Positions 54,901-62,969 of a stretch of DNA of 64,000 nucleotides are shown one piece after another (positions within the stretch are counted from its first letter, which is position 1; each line of letters begins with the position of its first letter). Where the stretch lies: the NCBI RefSeq assembly GCF_901827155.1, contig NZ_LR594659.1:2604001-2668000 (forward strand). The letters run 5' to 3'. The DNA comes from Variovorax sp. PBL-H6 (GTDB lineage: Bacteria; Pseudomonadota; Gammaproteobacteria; Burkholderiales; Burkholderiaceae_C). Both the position numbers and the translations under genes were made by a program. The notes beneath the pieces are model-generated. The model searched no databases. It was not told the DNA's origin and was given only the letters and a program-made list of their open reading frames with translations.

Positions 54901-55536
54901 AGACAACGCCGTGAAGCCCACCCAGTTGCCGGAGAAGCGCGACAGCGCCCAGCCGTACAGCCCGTACTCAAGGTACTCGGCAATGCAGCCTGGCGAGACC
55001 ACCGGCGCATGCCAGGACTGGAAGGCCTGGTCGCTCTGGTGCGGCATCGAGGACGATACGCAGCCATGGTCGTCGCCAGCGACCATCAGCACGCCGCCAT
55101 GGGCCGATGCACCGTAGGCGTTGCCGTGCTTGAGCGCATCGCCCGCGCGGTCGACGCCCGGCCCCTTGCCGTACCACATCGCGAACACGCCAGCGCAGGT
55201 GCGCTCGGGGTCGGCTTCGACGCGCTGCGTGCCGAGCACCGCGGTGGCCCCGAGTTCCTCGTTGATGGCGGGAAGGAAGCGGATGCCGCTCTCGTCGAGC
55301 TTCTTGCCGGTCTTCCACAGCGCGAGGTCCACCATGCCCAGCGGCGAGCCGCGGTAACCGCTGATGAAGCCACGCGTGTCCAGGCCGGCTGCCGCATCGC
55401 GCTGGCGCTGCATCAGCATCAGCCGCACCAGCGCCTGCGTGCCGGTGATGAAGACGCAGCCGCCGCTGGCCCAGAGGCTGTCGCTCAGGCGGTAGTCGGG
55501 GCGGGCGAGTGGCGAGGGGGCGGTGGTGTCGGCCAT
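51958..55536 (-). CDS. Indolepyruvate ferredoxin oxidoreductase, fused alpha/beta chains
   Basis: Large 2-oxoacid oxidoreductase of 1192 residues that decarboxylates aryl pyruvates to acyl-CoA with thiamine diphosphate. The N-terminal part has FISGYRGSPLG and the TPP region GGEGVDW and VFQNLGDGTYYHSG. Iron-sulfur cysteines lie near 649 (CEGCGDC) and 683 (CNKDYSCAQGFC). The POR-gamma-like domain starts near 745 (VTGVGGTGVVTVGAL). Such single-chain forms are common in proteobacteria for phenylalanine and tyrosine breakdown. No other aromatic genes are adjacent. Start ATG 55536 was chosen over an upstream extension lacking homology. Confidence 0.93.
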   Translation of the reverse strand: MADTTAPSPLARPDYRLSDSLWASGGCVFITGTQALVRLMLMQRQRDAAAGLDTRGFISGYRGSPLGMVDLALWKTGKKLDESGIRFLPAINEELGATAVLGTQRVEADPERTCAGVFAMWYGKGPGVDRAGDALKHGNAYGASAHGGVLMVAGDDHGCVSSSMPHQSDQAFQSWHAPVVSPGCIAEYLEYGLYGWALSRFSGNWVGFTALSEIVESGSTVDLDLVNARAATWQDGDTVRRITGYAPPADGLHYRWPDLPSLKIEERLHAKLDAVRAFARVNSIDRLIVESDSATVGIVTAGKAHYDLMEVLRRLDVTTEALERHGLRIYKLGLTYPVEPSRMRCFMQGLNEVLVIEEKGPVVEDQLRAMFYNAAERPTIVGKQDAQGRPLVSAVGELRPSRLIQVVADWLATHFPDLDRRHLVRDFTPPELLSNASDSVKRLPYFCAGCPHNTSTRVPEGSHAQAGIGCHFMASWMDRETEGLIQMGGEGVDWVSHAMFTRVPHVFQNLGDGTYYHSGYLAIRQAVAARATLTYKILFNDAVAMTGGQPVDGFISVDGIARQVEAEGVKQVVVVSDDIGKYEHVRQRFPAGTEFHDRAELDAVQRRLREIRGVTVLIYEQTCAAEKRRRRKKGELVDPARRLYINDRVCEGCGDCSVQSNCVAVLPTETPLGRKRKIDQSSCNKDYSCAQGFCPSFVGVLGGGMRKKTGALANGAEAFMQRVNALPRPAPHAWTGPYDLLVTGVGGTGVVTVGALVAMAAHLEGKSASVLDFMGFAQKGGSVLSFVRIADVHWRLNQVRIDTQQADALLACDLVVGASADALATVRHGRTRILANTHETPVAESLRNPDASLKAPQLLDKLRFAAGAERVETLDAQALADAFLGDSIVSNILALGYAWQRGLVPVALEALLHAIELNGVAVDNNKLAFSLGRLAAGDTNAAASLLRDTSAEPAQLEPLDTLIGRAMAHLAAYQNAAYAERYAGMVVAVRQREAALQADPALPFTRAVAQGLLKLMAYKDEYEVARLYTDGEFKRSLQQQFEGELRLEFYMAPPGLSRAREGRPPRKLRLGGWMMPVLKLLAHGRRLRGTAFDPFGHTDERRMERALIDEYRRRIESLLPSLDAERLKIATEIALLPMQMRGFGHVKQANVALARVREAELLYRFDSKAFPRPAPSRTAGQIRGIAVTASGR

Positions 55537-55660
55537 GGCGTTGGGTGTACCTCGCGAGACTAACGCTGGATGATGACGGAAGATGCAGGAATTCGCCGCA
55601 GGCCGCATGTCCGCGCGATGCAGATGCGCGGCGGCGGTGTCGTGCAGCAAGCCAAAAGGT

Positions 55661-57178
55661 TTACAGCTCGCGGCTGCGCGCCAGCGGCGGGTTCTGCGCG
55701 AAGTAGCGGTGAATGCCGCGCATCAGGGCGTCGGCCAGGTCTTCCTGGTAGGCCACGCTGCGCAGCTTGGCCTCTTCCTCGGGGTTGCTGATGAAGGCGG
55801 TTTCCACCAGCACGCTGGGAATGTCGGGCGCCTTGAGGACCGCGAAGCCGGCCTGCTCGACCCGCGGCTTGTGCAGCCGGGCGCCGATGCCACGGATCTC
55901 ACCGAGCATCGCGCCGCCGAGCTTGAGGCTGTCGTTGATCTGCGCGGTGGTGCTCATGTCGAGCATTGCGCGCTGCACCTGGGCCTCGTGGGAGCCGACG
56001 TTCACGCCGCCGACCCGGTCGGCCTGGTTCTCCTTGTTGGCGAGCCAGCGCGCGGCGCTGCTGGAAGCGCCGGTCTGGCTCAGCGCGAACACGCTGGCGC
56101 CACGCGCATCGGGATTGGTGAAGGCATCGGCATGGATGCTCACGAACAGGTCGGCCTGCACCCGGCGGGCCTTCTGCACGCGCGTGCCGAGGGGAACGAA
56201 GAAGTCGGCGTCGCGCGTGAGGAAGGCGCGCATCGGGTTGCCGTTGACGCTGCTGGCGTTGATGCGGTCGCGCAGCCGGTGCGCGACCTGAAGCACGATG
56301 TCCTTCTCGCGCGTGCCGTTGGGGCCGATGGCGCCGGGGTCCTCGCCGCCATGGCCGGGATCGAGGGCGACGATGATGATGCGGTCGGTGCGGCTGGCGG
56401 TGGCCGTGCTGCCGTTGCCGTTGTTGCCGCGTGCCGTTGCCGGCGCCGTGGGCATCACTGGCGCCGTGCCCACGACCGGCGGCAGCGGCGCGGGCGCGAC
56501 CAGCCCGGGGGCGGGCGCGCTGCCACCAAGCGGCGTTGCGGGGCGCATCGACTGCTGCGCCATGAGGTCGCCGAGCGGGTCCGTCGCGGGTGGCGCCGCC
56601 CGCAGGGGCGCGGGCGTGTCGCCGGGCGCGCCCGCGTTGCGCGGCGCGATGCCGGCGACGGTGCTGTCGCGGCCCTGCGCCTTGGGCGCATCGCGCAGGC
56701 GCTCGGCGATCAGCGCTTCCATGGGGTCGATGGCCTGCTGCGGATAGAGGTCCAGCACCAGTCGGTGCTGATAGGCGGCTACCGGCGCGAGCGAGAAGAC
56801 CTGCGGCGCCACGGTCTGCTTCAGGTCGAACACGATGCGCACCACGCTCGGGGCGAACTGGCCGACGCGCAGGCCATTGATGAAGGGGTCCCCAGGCTTG
56901 ATCTTGCCGACCAGTTCGCGCAGCGCTGGGTTGAGGTCGATACCCTCGACGTCGACCGCGAGCCGCGGCGGATTCCCCACCACCAGCTGCTGCGAGTGGA
57001 GGCGGCCGTCGGATTCGATGGTGACGCGCGTGTAGTCGTTCGCGGGCCAGACACGCACAGCCACGATGGTGGCGCCGCGTGCGATTTCGTGCACGCCGAG
57101 CAGCAGGGCGAGGCTGCCGCCTTGCAGGAGCAGCGAGCGTCGGTTCATCCCTTGGCGGCTCATCCCTTCGCGATTCAT
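55661..57178 (-). CDS. amiC: N-acetylmuramoyl-L-alanine amidase (AmiC type)
   Basis: Septal cell-wall hydrolase of 505 residues from the chosen start. It has a twin-arginine signal (NRRSLLLQGGSLALLLGV), an AMIN targeting domain from about 20 to 125, a Pro/Ala linker, and a zinc amidase_3 domain from about 265: His in ALDPGHGGEDPG, Glu in GTREKD, His in VSIHADAF, Glu in VLVETAFISN. An ATG at 57238 overlaps the tsaE stop, but the 20 codons there have poor GC at third positions. Three ATGs lie 15 bases apart at 57178, 57163 and 57148 inside a small tandem repeat; the last gives the tightest Tat signal. Confidence 0.92.
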   Translation of the reverse strand: MNREGMSRQGMNRRSLLLQGGSLALLLGVHEIARGATIVAVRVWPANDYTRVTIESDGRLHSQQLVVGNPPRLAVDVEGIDLNPALRELVGKIKPGDPFINGLRVGQFAPSVVRIVFDLKQTVAPQVFSLAPVAAYQHRLVLDLYPQQAIDPMEALIAERLRDAPKAQGRDSTVAGIAPRNAGAPGDTPAPLRAAPPATDPLGDLMAQQSMRPATPLGGSAPAPGLVAPAPLPPVVGTAPVMPTAPATARGNNGNGSTATASRTDRIIIVALDPGHGGEDPGAIGPNGTREKDIVLQVAHRLRDRINASSVNGNPMRAFLTRDADFFVPLGTRVQKARRVQADLFVSIHADAFTNPDARGASVFALSQTGASSSAARWLANKENQADRVGGVNVGSHEAQVQRAMLDMSTTAQINDSLKLGGAMLGEIRGIGARLHKPRVEQAGFAVLKAPDIPSVLVETAFISNPEEEAKLRSVAYQEDLADALMRGIHRYFAQNPPLARSREL

Positions 57179-57234
57179 TGGAGTAGCTTCGCCTTCGGCT
57201 GCGGTGCTATTCGCCTTCGGAGCGGACGTGCGCC

Positions 57235-57732
57235 TCATGCGGCGGCGTCGATCAGGCGGCTGCCGAGCGCAGTATTCGCTTGCAGGGTCACGATGCGGGT
57301 GTCGTCAGTCATTGCTTCGATTTTAATAGCAAGGTCGGCAAGTGGAATGCGCCCTGCGGCGTTGTCGGGCCACTCCGCAAGCTTGAGGCCGGGGCCCGCG
57401 AAGATGTCGCGGAAGCCCGCGTCGTCCCATTCATGGGGGTCGCTGAAGCGGTAGAAGTCGAAATGGAAGATGGCGAGCCCGCCGGGTGCCTCGTGCGGCT
57501 CGACAACCGCGTAGGTCGGGCTCTTGATGCGCGAGCCGATCCCCAGCGCCCGCAACAGGTGGCGAACGAAGGTGGTCTTGCCGGCGCCGAGGTCTCCATG
57601 CAGTGCGATGAACGCGTCGCCCAGTGCTTGCGATGACGCGAGCTTGACCGCGAGCGTGTCGCAGTCGTCCTCGCTCAGCCAGCGCTGCACCAGGGTTCGG
57701 GTTTCTACAATCGGCAGGTGATCGGCAGCCAT
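57235..57732 (-). CDS. tsaE: tRNA threonylcarbamoyladenosine biosynthesis ATPase TsaE
   Basis: P-loop ATPase of 165 residues needed with TsaB and TsaD for t6A37 in ANN-decoding tRNAs. Walker A is LHGDLGAGKTTFVRHLL near residue 45, followed by SPTYAVVE, FHFDFYRF and AEWPDNA. The start ATG 57732 overlaps the divergent queG start by 15 bases if queG uses GTG 57718. The product length fits. It is upstream of amiC, the common pairing in proteobacteria. Confidence 0.93.
   Translation of the reverse strand: MAADHLPIVETRTLVQRWLSEDDCDTLAVKLASSQALGDAFIALHGDLGAGKTTFVRHLLRALGIGSRIKSPTYAVVEPHEAPGGLAIFHFDFYRFSDPHEWDDAGFRDIFAGPGLKLAEWPDNAAGRIPLADLAIKIEAMTDDTRIVTLQANTALGSRLIDAAA
57706..57711 (+). promoter_or_regulatory. 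-10 element of queG, likely leaderless
   Basis: TACAAT ends 6 bases before the GTG at 57718, and no ribosome-binding site is present. A transcript would start at about the start codon. The element lies inside the 5' part of the divergent tsaE gene. Confidence 0.45.
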
Positions 57733-58785
57733 CAACTCGTGAGTCAAGTTCGGGCCTGGGCCCGGGAGCTCGGATTCTCCCAAATCGGCGTCGCGGGTGT
57801 CGACCTGTCGAGCGCGGAGGAAGGACTCGCGCAATGGCTGGCGCAGGGCTTCCACGGCGAGATGCACTACATGGCCGCGCACGGCACGCGCCGAGCCCGC
57901 CCGGCCGAGCTGGTGCCGGGCACGGTGTCGGTGATCACCGCGCGCATGGACTATTTGCCGCGCAGCACGTCCGACGATTGGCAGGCCGTCGAATTCGACC
58001 GGCTGCGGCGTCCGGGCGAGGCCATCGTCTCCGCCTACGCCCGCGGCCGCGACTACCACAAGGTGATGCGCGGGCGGCTGCAGAAGCTCGCCGGTCGCAT
58101 CGGCGAGGAGGTCGGGCGTTTCGGCCATCGCGTGTTCACCGACTCGGCGCCTGTGCTCGAAGCCGAGCTCGCCTCGCGCAGCGGCCAGGGCTGGCGCGGC
58201 AAGCACACGCTGGTGCTCGATCGCGATGCGGGGTCGATGTTCTTCCTCGGCGAGATCTACGTCGACATGGCCCTGCCGGCCAGCGCGCCGGTCAGCGCGC
58301 ATTGCGGCAGCTGCAGCGCCTGCATCGAGGTGTGCCCCACGCGTGCCATCGTGGCGCCCTACCGGCTCGACGCGCGGCGCTGCATCTCCTACCTGACCAT
58401 CGAGCATGCCGGGCCGATCCCGCTCGAGCTGCGGCCGCTGATCGGCAACCGCATCTACGGCTGCGACGACTGTCAGCTGATCTGCCCCTGGAACAAGTTC
58501 GCGAAGAAGAGCGCCTTGCCGGATTTCGATGCACGCGACGGGCTGAGTAGACGCCAGCTCGGCGAGCTGTTCGCGTGGCGCGAGGAAGATTTCCTGCGCT
58601 TCACCGAGGGCAGCGCGATCCGCCGCATCGGCCATGAGCGCTGGCTGCGCAACATCGCTGTGGCGCTGGGCAATGCGCTGCGCGCTGGCCGGCAGGAGGC
58701 GCGCGTTGCCCTCGAGACGCGGCGCGACGATCCCAGCGCGCTGGTGCGCGAGCATGTCGAATGGGCCCTTGCCCAGGGGGAGTGA
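57718..58785 (+). CDS. queG: Epoxyqueuosine reductase
   Basis: Last step of queuosine synthesis on tRNA: cobalamin- and iron-sulfur-dependent reduction of epoxyqueuosine. It has 355 residues. Visible features: TDSAPVLE near 140 with the catalytic Asp, two [4Fe-4S] clusters from HCGSCSACIEVCPT (about 198-211) and CDDCQLICPWN (about 248-258), and a HEAT-like C-terminus (WLRNIAVALGNAL). GTG at 57739 is an alternative start that removes the overlap with tsaE. Confidence 0.94.
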   Translation: MIGSHQLVSQVRAWARELGFSQIGVAGVDLSSAEEGLAQWLAQGFHGEMHYMAAHGTRRARPAELVPGTVSVITARMDYLPRSTSDDWQAVEFDRLRRPGEAIVSAYARGRDYHKVMRGRLQKLAGRIGEEVGRFGHRVFTDSAPVLEAELASRSGQGWRGKHTLVLDRDAGSMFFLGEIYVDMALPASAPVSAHCGSCSACIEVCPTRAIVAPYRLDARRCISYLTIEHAGPIPLELRPLIGNRIYGCDDCQLICPWNKFAKKSALPDFDARDGLSRRQLGELFAWREEDFLRFTEGSAIRRIGHERWLRNIAVALGNALRAGRQEARVALETRRDDPSALVREHVEWALAQGE

Positions 58786-58788
58786 GGC

Positions 58789-59211
58789 TCAGCGCTGCAG
58801 GATGGCCGACACCTGGGCGGTGTCGGCATCGAGCGATCTTGTCGAGCTCAGCCGCAGCGAGGCGTACTTGAGGATCGGGTTGTTGATCAGCTTGCCGGCG
58901 AAGTGGCCGTTGAAGCGGATGTCCTTGCAGCCGCTGATGTCGAGCTCGAGCGCGGCGTTGGCCGGCGAGACGAAGTCGGTGCTGGAGCCGCTCAGGATGC
59001 AGTCGGCGTCGGGCAACTGGCCGCGCACGCTGCCATCGGCGGCGATCTGCAGGCTGCCGTCGTAGACCGCCGGGGAGCCCTGCGCGCCCGTGTCCTGCTG
59101 CGTCACGTACAAGAGGAACGGTCCTTGCCATCCTCCGTGATAGTGCGTGTATTCCTGCGACTGCGCCAACGTCGCGAGCGATGCGGCGGCGAGAACCAGC
59201 AGGGTGCGCAT
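58789..59211 (-). CDS. Secreted protein of unknown function
   Basis: Unrecognised protein of 140 residues with a signal peptide (LLVLAAASLATLAQSQ). The mature part has WQGPFLLYVTQQDTGA, two cysteines (DADCILSG and ISGCKDIRF) and a C-terminal FNGHFAGKLINNPILKYASLRL stretch split by no known motif, suggesting a small beta-sandwich with one disulfide. A -10-like TACCAT stands 7 bases before the ATG. It is the upstream same-strand neighbour of nothing obvious; the carrier gene precedes it by 18 bases and may share its transcript. Confidence 0.65.
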   Translation of the reverse strand: MRTLLVLAAASLATLAQSQEYTHYHGGWQGPFLLYVTQQDTGAQGSPAVYDGSLQIAADGSVRGQLPDADCILSGSSTDFVSPANAALELDISGCKDIRFNGHFAGKLINNPILKYASLRLSSTRSLDADTAQVSAILQR

Positions 59212-59229
59212 CGGCGAGATGGTAGCGAG

Positions 59230-60135
59230 CTAGCGACTCAACGACAGGGCGAAGGGAAGGCTGGCAACGCCCAGGAGGGTGGAGAGCGTCACCAACCCCG
59301 CGACGTAGGCACCGTTGTAGCCCATCCTGGCCGCCAGCACATAGGCGCTGGAAGCGGTGGGCACGGCGGAGAAGATCATCAGCACCGCGGCCTGGGCTCC
59401 ATCGAGCCGCAGGGCCAGCGCGAGCCCCCAGGCGATCAGCGGCAGCACCAGGTGCCGGATCGCCAGCACCGAGATGGCCAGCGCCTTGCCGCGCGCCAGC
59501 GTGGCGAACTGCATGCCCGCGCCCGCAGCCATCAGGCCCAGCGCCAGGGACGCGGCCCCGATGCGCGTGAGCGTGGGCTCCAGCCAGCCCGGCACGCTGA
59601 AGCCCAGGAGATTGGCCGTCAATCCGCTCAGCGTCGCGATGATCAGCGGATTGCGCAGCAGCTGCCGCGCGAAGCCGCTCTGCGCATGCCGCGCCATGGG
59701 CCAGACCGCGGCGATGTTGAAGAGCGGCACGCACACGCCGATCAGCACCGCGATCATCAGCAGGCCGGCGGGCCCCGCCATGCGGTCGGCCATTGCGAGG
59801 CAGATGAAGGAATTGAAGCGGAAGGCGATCTGCGCGCTCGCGGCGTGGTCGCTGCGATCGATGTGCGTGCGCAGCCACGGCAGGAAGGGCAGGGCGTAAG
59901 CCAGCGCGATGCCGGAGAGGCCCATGCCCACGCCCGCGGTCAGCAGATGCGACGTGGCAGAGAGGTCGAACGGGCTGCGCACGATCGAGTGGAACAGCAG
60001 CACGGGGAACAGAAAGTAGTAGACCAGGCTCTCGACCTGGTCCCACACGCGACGGTCCAGCGGCGTGTAGCGGCACAAGAGCCAGCCGCAGGCAATCAGG
60101 GAGAAATCGGGGAAGAGTAGCTGTGCATAGTTCAC
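59230..60135 (-). CDS. AEC-family transporter (auxin efflux carrier fold)
   Basis: Inner-membrane carrier of 301 residues with about ten helices in two five-helix repeats (LLFPDFSLIACGWLLC; ALAISVLAIRHLVLPLIAWG). The crossover motif NPLIIATLSGLTANLLG and FSAVPTASSAYVLAARMG are typical of malate/auxin-carrier-like proteins. GTG start at 60135; TATCCT lies 6 bases upstream. Probable organic-acid exporter; substrate unknown. Confidence 0.87.
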   Translation of the reverse strand: MNYAQLLFPDFSLIACGWLLCRYTPLDRRVWDQVESLVYYFLFPVLLFHSIVRSPFDLSATSHLLTAGVGMGLSGIALAYALPFLPWLRTHIDRSDHAASAQIAFRFNSFICLAMADRMAGPAGLLMIAVLIGVCVPLFNIAAVWPMARHAQSGFARQLLRNPLIIATLSGLTANLLGFSVPGWLEPTLTRIGAASLALGLMAAGAGMQFATLARGKALAISVLAIRHLVLPLIAWGLALALRLDGAQAAVLMIFSAVPTASSAYVLAARMGYNGAYVAGLVTLSTLLGVASLPFALSLSR

Positions 60136-60243
60136 CGTCCGAGGATAAGCGGTGCCTTCCCATGGGTTATCCAGCAACTGGCAGGGTGGCTCGAGCCGTT
60201 AGGATTCCCGTTTTCGATTCTTCGATTTCCAGGAACCTCCAAC

Positions 60244-61218
60244 ATGCAACGTCGTCAATGGAACGCACTCGCCGGCGCCGCCGCGCTGGCGCTGGTCGCC
60301 GCCCCGGTCTGGGCTCAGAGCTATCCGAACAAGCCCATCGAGCTGCAGGTGCCCTTCGCACCCGGCGGCACCACCGACATCGTGGCCCGCGTGATCGCCG
60401 AGCCGCTGGGCAAGCAGCTGGGCCAGAGTGTGGTGGTGACCAACAAGGCGGGCGGGGGCGGCATCGTGGGCGCGGCCGAGACGGCGCGCGTCGCGCCGGA
60501 CGGCTACAAGCTCGGCGTGGCGACGGTGTCGAGCACCGCGGCCAACCCGGCCATCAACCCGAAGGTGCCCTACGACCCCATCAATGACTTCACGCCCATC
60601 ATCAACATCGCGGCCACGCCCAACCTGATCGCGGTGCACCCGAGCTTCCCGGCGAAGAACTACGCCGAGTTCGTGGCCGAGATCAAGAAGAATCCCGGCA
60701 AGTACTCCTACGCGTCATCGGGGACCGGCGGGATCGGCCATCTTCTGATGGAGCTCTACAAGAGCTTGAGCAACACCTTCGTGACCCACATCCCTTACCG
60801 GGGCGCTGGCCCGGCGCTCAACGATGTGGTGGGCGGCCAGGTGCCGATCATTTTCGACAACATTCCTTCGGCGCTTCCCTTCATCAAGAACAAGCAGCTG
60901 GTGCCGATCGTCGTCTCGGCGCCGCAGCGCCTGAAGGAACTGCCCAACGTGCCGACTTTCAAGGAAGTGGGCCTTGAGCCCGTCAACCGCATGGCCTACT
61001 ACGGCATTCTCGGGCCCAAGGGCCTGCCGAAGGAAGTGGTCGACAAGATCAATGCGGGCGTGAAGAAGGCGGTCGAGGACCCGGCCGTGCGCAAGCGCAT
61101 CGAGGACACCGGCTCGCTGGTCGTCGCCAACTCGCCGGAGCAGTTCGCCGAGCAGATCAAGGCCGAGTTCGCGGTCTACAAGCAGGTGGTGGTCAAGCAA
61201 AAACTTACGCTCGACTAA
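60244..61218 (+). CDS. Bug/TctC-family periplasmic solute-binding receptor
   Basis: Receptor of 324 residues with signal AGAAALALVAAPVWA, ligand motif IELQVPFAPGGTTDIVAR and second motif SSGTGGIGHLLMELY. AGGAA precedes the ATG. It is a monocistronic gene, divergent from the AEC carrier and closed by its own terminator, without enzymes or tctAB nearby, so the ligand is unpredictable. Confidence 0.92.
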   Translation: MQRRQWNALAGAAALALVAAPVWAQSYPNKPIELQVPFAPGGTTDIVARVIAEPLGKQLGQSVVVTNKAGGGGIVGAAETARVAPDGYKLGVATVSSTAANPAINPKVPYDPINDFTPIINIAATPNLIAVHPSFPAKNYAEFVAEIKKNPGKYSYASSGTGGIGHLLMELYKSLSNTFVTHIPYRGAGPALNDVVGGQVPIIFDNIPSALPFIKNKQLVPIVVSAPQRLKELPNVPTFKEVGLEPVNRMAYYGILGPKGLPKEVVDKINAGVKKAVEDPAVRKRIEDTGSLVVANSPEQFAEQIKAEFAVYKQVVVKQKLTLD

Positions 61219-61238
61219 GCGGCGCTTTCCGATCCGAG

Positions 61239-61267
61239 GCCGCCCATGACGGGCGGCTTTTGTTTTT
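61239..61267 (+). terminator. Intrinsic terminator after the Bug gene
   Basis: A 7-base stem GCCGCCC/GGGCGGC around ATGAC is followed by TTTTGTTTTT. It ends just before the xerD -10 element, insulating xerD from the receptor gene. Confidence 0.88.
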
Positions 61268-61269
61268 GC

Positions 61270-61275
61270 TATCTT
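61270..61275 (+). promoter_or_regulatory. -10 element of xerD, likely leaderless
   Basis: TATCTT ends 7 bases before the xerD ATG; there is no Shine-Dalgarno sequence. It directly follows the terminator's T-run. Confidence 0.4.
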
Positions 61276-61282
61276 GCCTGCC

Positions 61283-62197
61283 ATGACCGCGGCCCTCGAC
61301 ACGCTCACCGCCACGCCCGAGATCGACGATTTCATCGACGCGCTCTGGCTCGAGGACGGGTTGTCGAAGAACACGCTCGCGGCCTACCGGCGCGATCTCG
61401 CGCTGTTCGCGCAATGGCTCCGTGTGCAATGCGGCCGGGCCCTGGACGCCGCGCGCGAAAGCGATCTGCAGGCCTACATGGGCGCGCGGCTCACGGCGCG
61501 CGGCAAGGCAACCTCGGCCAACCGGCGGCTCACGGTGTTCAAGCGGTATTTCCGCTGGGCCGTGCGCGAGCGGCGCATCGGTGCCGATCCGAGCCTCAGG
61601 CTGATGCCTGCCCGGCAGTCGCCGCGCGCGATCAAGACGCTGTCGGAGAAGCAGGTGGACGACCTGCTCTCCGCGCCCGATGTCGACACGCCGCTGGGCC
61701 TGCGCGACCGCGCGATGCTCGAGCTCATGTACGCGAGCGGGCTGCGCGTGAGCGAGCTGGTGGCGCTCAGGGTCTTCGAGCTGAGCCTCAACGACGGCGT
61801 GCTGCGCGTGCTGGGCAAGGGCAGCAAGGAGCGGCTGGTCCCCTTCGGCGGCGAGGCGCGGCGCTGGATCGAGCGCTACATGCACGAGTCCCGGCCGTCC
61901 ATCCTCGACGGCCAGCAGACGCCCGACCTGTTCGTCACCGCGCGCGGTGCGGGGATGACGCGGGTGATGTTCTGGATCATCGTCAAGAAGCACGCGCAGG
62001 CGGCCGGCATCGATGTGCCGCTGTCGCCCCACACGCTGCGCCACGCCTTCGCCACGCACCTGCTCAATCACGGGGCCGACCTGCGGGCGGTGCAGCTGTT
62101 GCTGGGCCATGCGGATATTTCGACCACCACCATCTACACGCATGTGGCGCGCGAGCGCCTCAAGCAGTTGCATGCGAAGCACCATCCCCGTGGATGA
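61283..62197 (+). CDS. xerD: Site-specific tyrosine recombinase XerD
   Basis: Chromosome dimer resolution recombinase, 304 residues. The N-terminal SAM-like domain has SKNTLAAYRRDL and NRRLTVFKRYFRW. The catalytic set is complete: Arg in ASGLRVSEL, Lys in GKGSKERLVP, HxxR in SPHTLRHAFATHLL, His in LGHADISTTTIYTHV with the nucleophile Tyr. This is the chromosomal housekeeping form rather than a phage integrase, as no attachment site or mobile genes flank it. It overlaps the next gene. Confidence 0.94.
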   Translation: MTAALDTLTATPEIDDFIDALWLEDGLSKNTLAAYRRDLALFAQWLRVQCGRALDAARESDLQAYMGARLTARGKATSANRRLTVFKRYFRWAVRERRIGADPSLRLMPARQSPRAIKTLSEKQVDDLLSAPDVDTPLGLRDRAMLELMYASGLRVSELVALRVFELSLNDGVLRVLGKGSKERLVPFGGEARRWIERYMHESRPSILDGQQTPDLFVTARGAGMTRVMFWIIVKKHAQAAGIDVPLSPHTLRHAFATHLLNHGADLRAVQLLLGHADISTTTIYTHVARERLKQLHAKHHPRG

Positions 62198-62969
62198 AGG
62201 CGTGCCCGCCGTGCTGCATGTGGGCTGCGCCGGCTGGAGCCTGCCGCGCGCGCAGTGGCCGCACTTTCCCGCCGCGGGCTCGCACCTGGAGCGCTATGCG
62301 GCGCGCCTCGACATCGCCGAGATCAACTCTTCCTTCTACCGGCCTCACCGGCCCGAGATTTACGCGCGCTGGGCCGCGGGCACGCCAGCACATTTCCGCT
62401 TCTCAGCCAAGCTGCCGAAGAGCATCACGCACGAGAAGCGGCTGGTAGGCGCCGTGCCTGAGTTGGAAGCCTTTCTCATGCAGGTGGTGGGCCTCGGGGA
62501 CAAGCTGGGCTGCCTGGTCGTGCAACTGCCGCCCAGCTTGGACTTTGACGAGCCCTTGATCTCGGATTTCCTCGGTGCGCTGCGTCGGCGACACCAGGGC
62601 CCTGTCGCGCTGGAGCCCCGGCATCCGAGCTGGTTCGTGCCGCAGGCCGAGGCACTTCTCGCGCGCTTCCGCACCGCGCGGGTGCTCGCTGATCCGGTGA
62701 TACACGATGATGCGGCAGCGCCGGGCGGTTGGCCGGGGCTGGTCTATCTGCGGCTCCACGGTTCGCCGCGGCGCTATTGGTCTTGGTACTCCGATGCAGT
62801 GCTGCAGCAGCTTGCCAAGCGCCTGCGCCAGGCGCGTGGGGAGGGCGCGCAGTGCTGGTGCGTGTTCGACAACACGGCCAGCGGCGCGGCTGTTGCCAAT
62901 GCCCTGACGCTCGCGGTGATGATCGATGCCGCGCCAGAATGGCGGGCTCGCAAGGAAGCACATCGATGA
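62172..62969 (+). CDS. DUF72-family protein
   Basis: TIM-barrel protein of 265 residues of the YecE/DUF72 family. Motifs: VGCAGWSLPRAQWP, ERYAARLDIAEINSSFYR, FRFSAKLPKSITHEKRL, LGCLVVQLPPSLDF, and YLRLHGSPRRYWSWYS near the end. Function unknown; a nuclease or hydrolase role has been suggested from its fold. ATG 62172 lies inside the end of xerD (26-base overlap); GTG 62190 is an alternative. Confidence 0.88.
   Translation: MRSTIPVDEGVPAVLHVGCAGWSLPRAQWPHFPAAGSHLERYAARLDIAEINSSFYRPHRPEIYARWAAGTPAHFRFSAKLPKSITHEKRLVGAVPELEAFLMQVVGLGDKLGCLVVQLPPSLDFDEPLISDFLGALRRRHQGPVALEPRHPSWFVPQAEALLARFRTARVLADPVIHDDAAAPGGWPGLVYLRLHGSPRRYWSWYSDAVLQQLAKRLRQARGEGAQCWCVFDNTASGAAVANALTLAVMIDAAPEWRARKEAHR

Noticed and set aside
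52798..55563. A 921-codon open frame on the plus strand
   Set aside because: Antisense to the indolepyruvate oxidoreductase, which has full cofactor and cluster motifs.
61283..62197. Phage or island integrase
   Set aside because: The sequence reads as housekeeping XerD; no attachment repeats, tRNA or phage genes are nearby.
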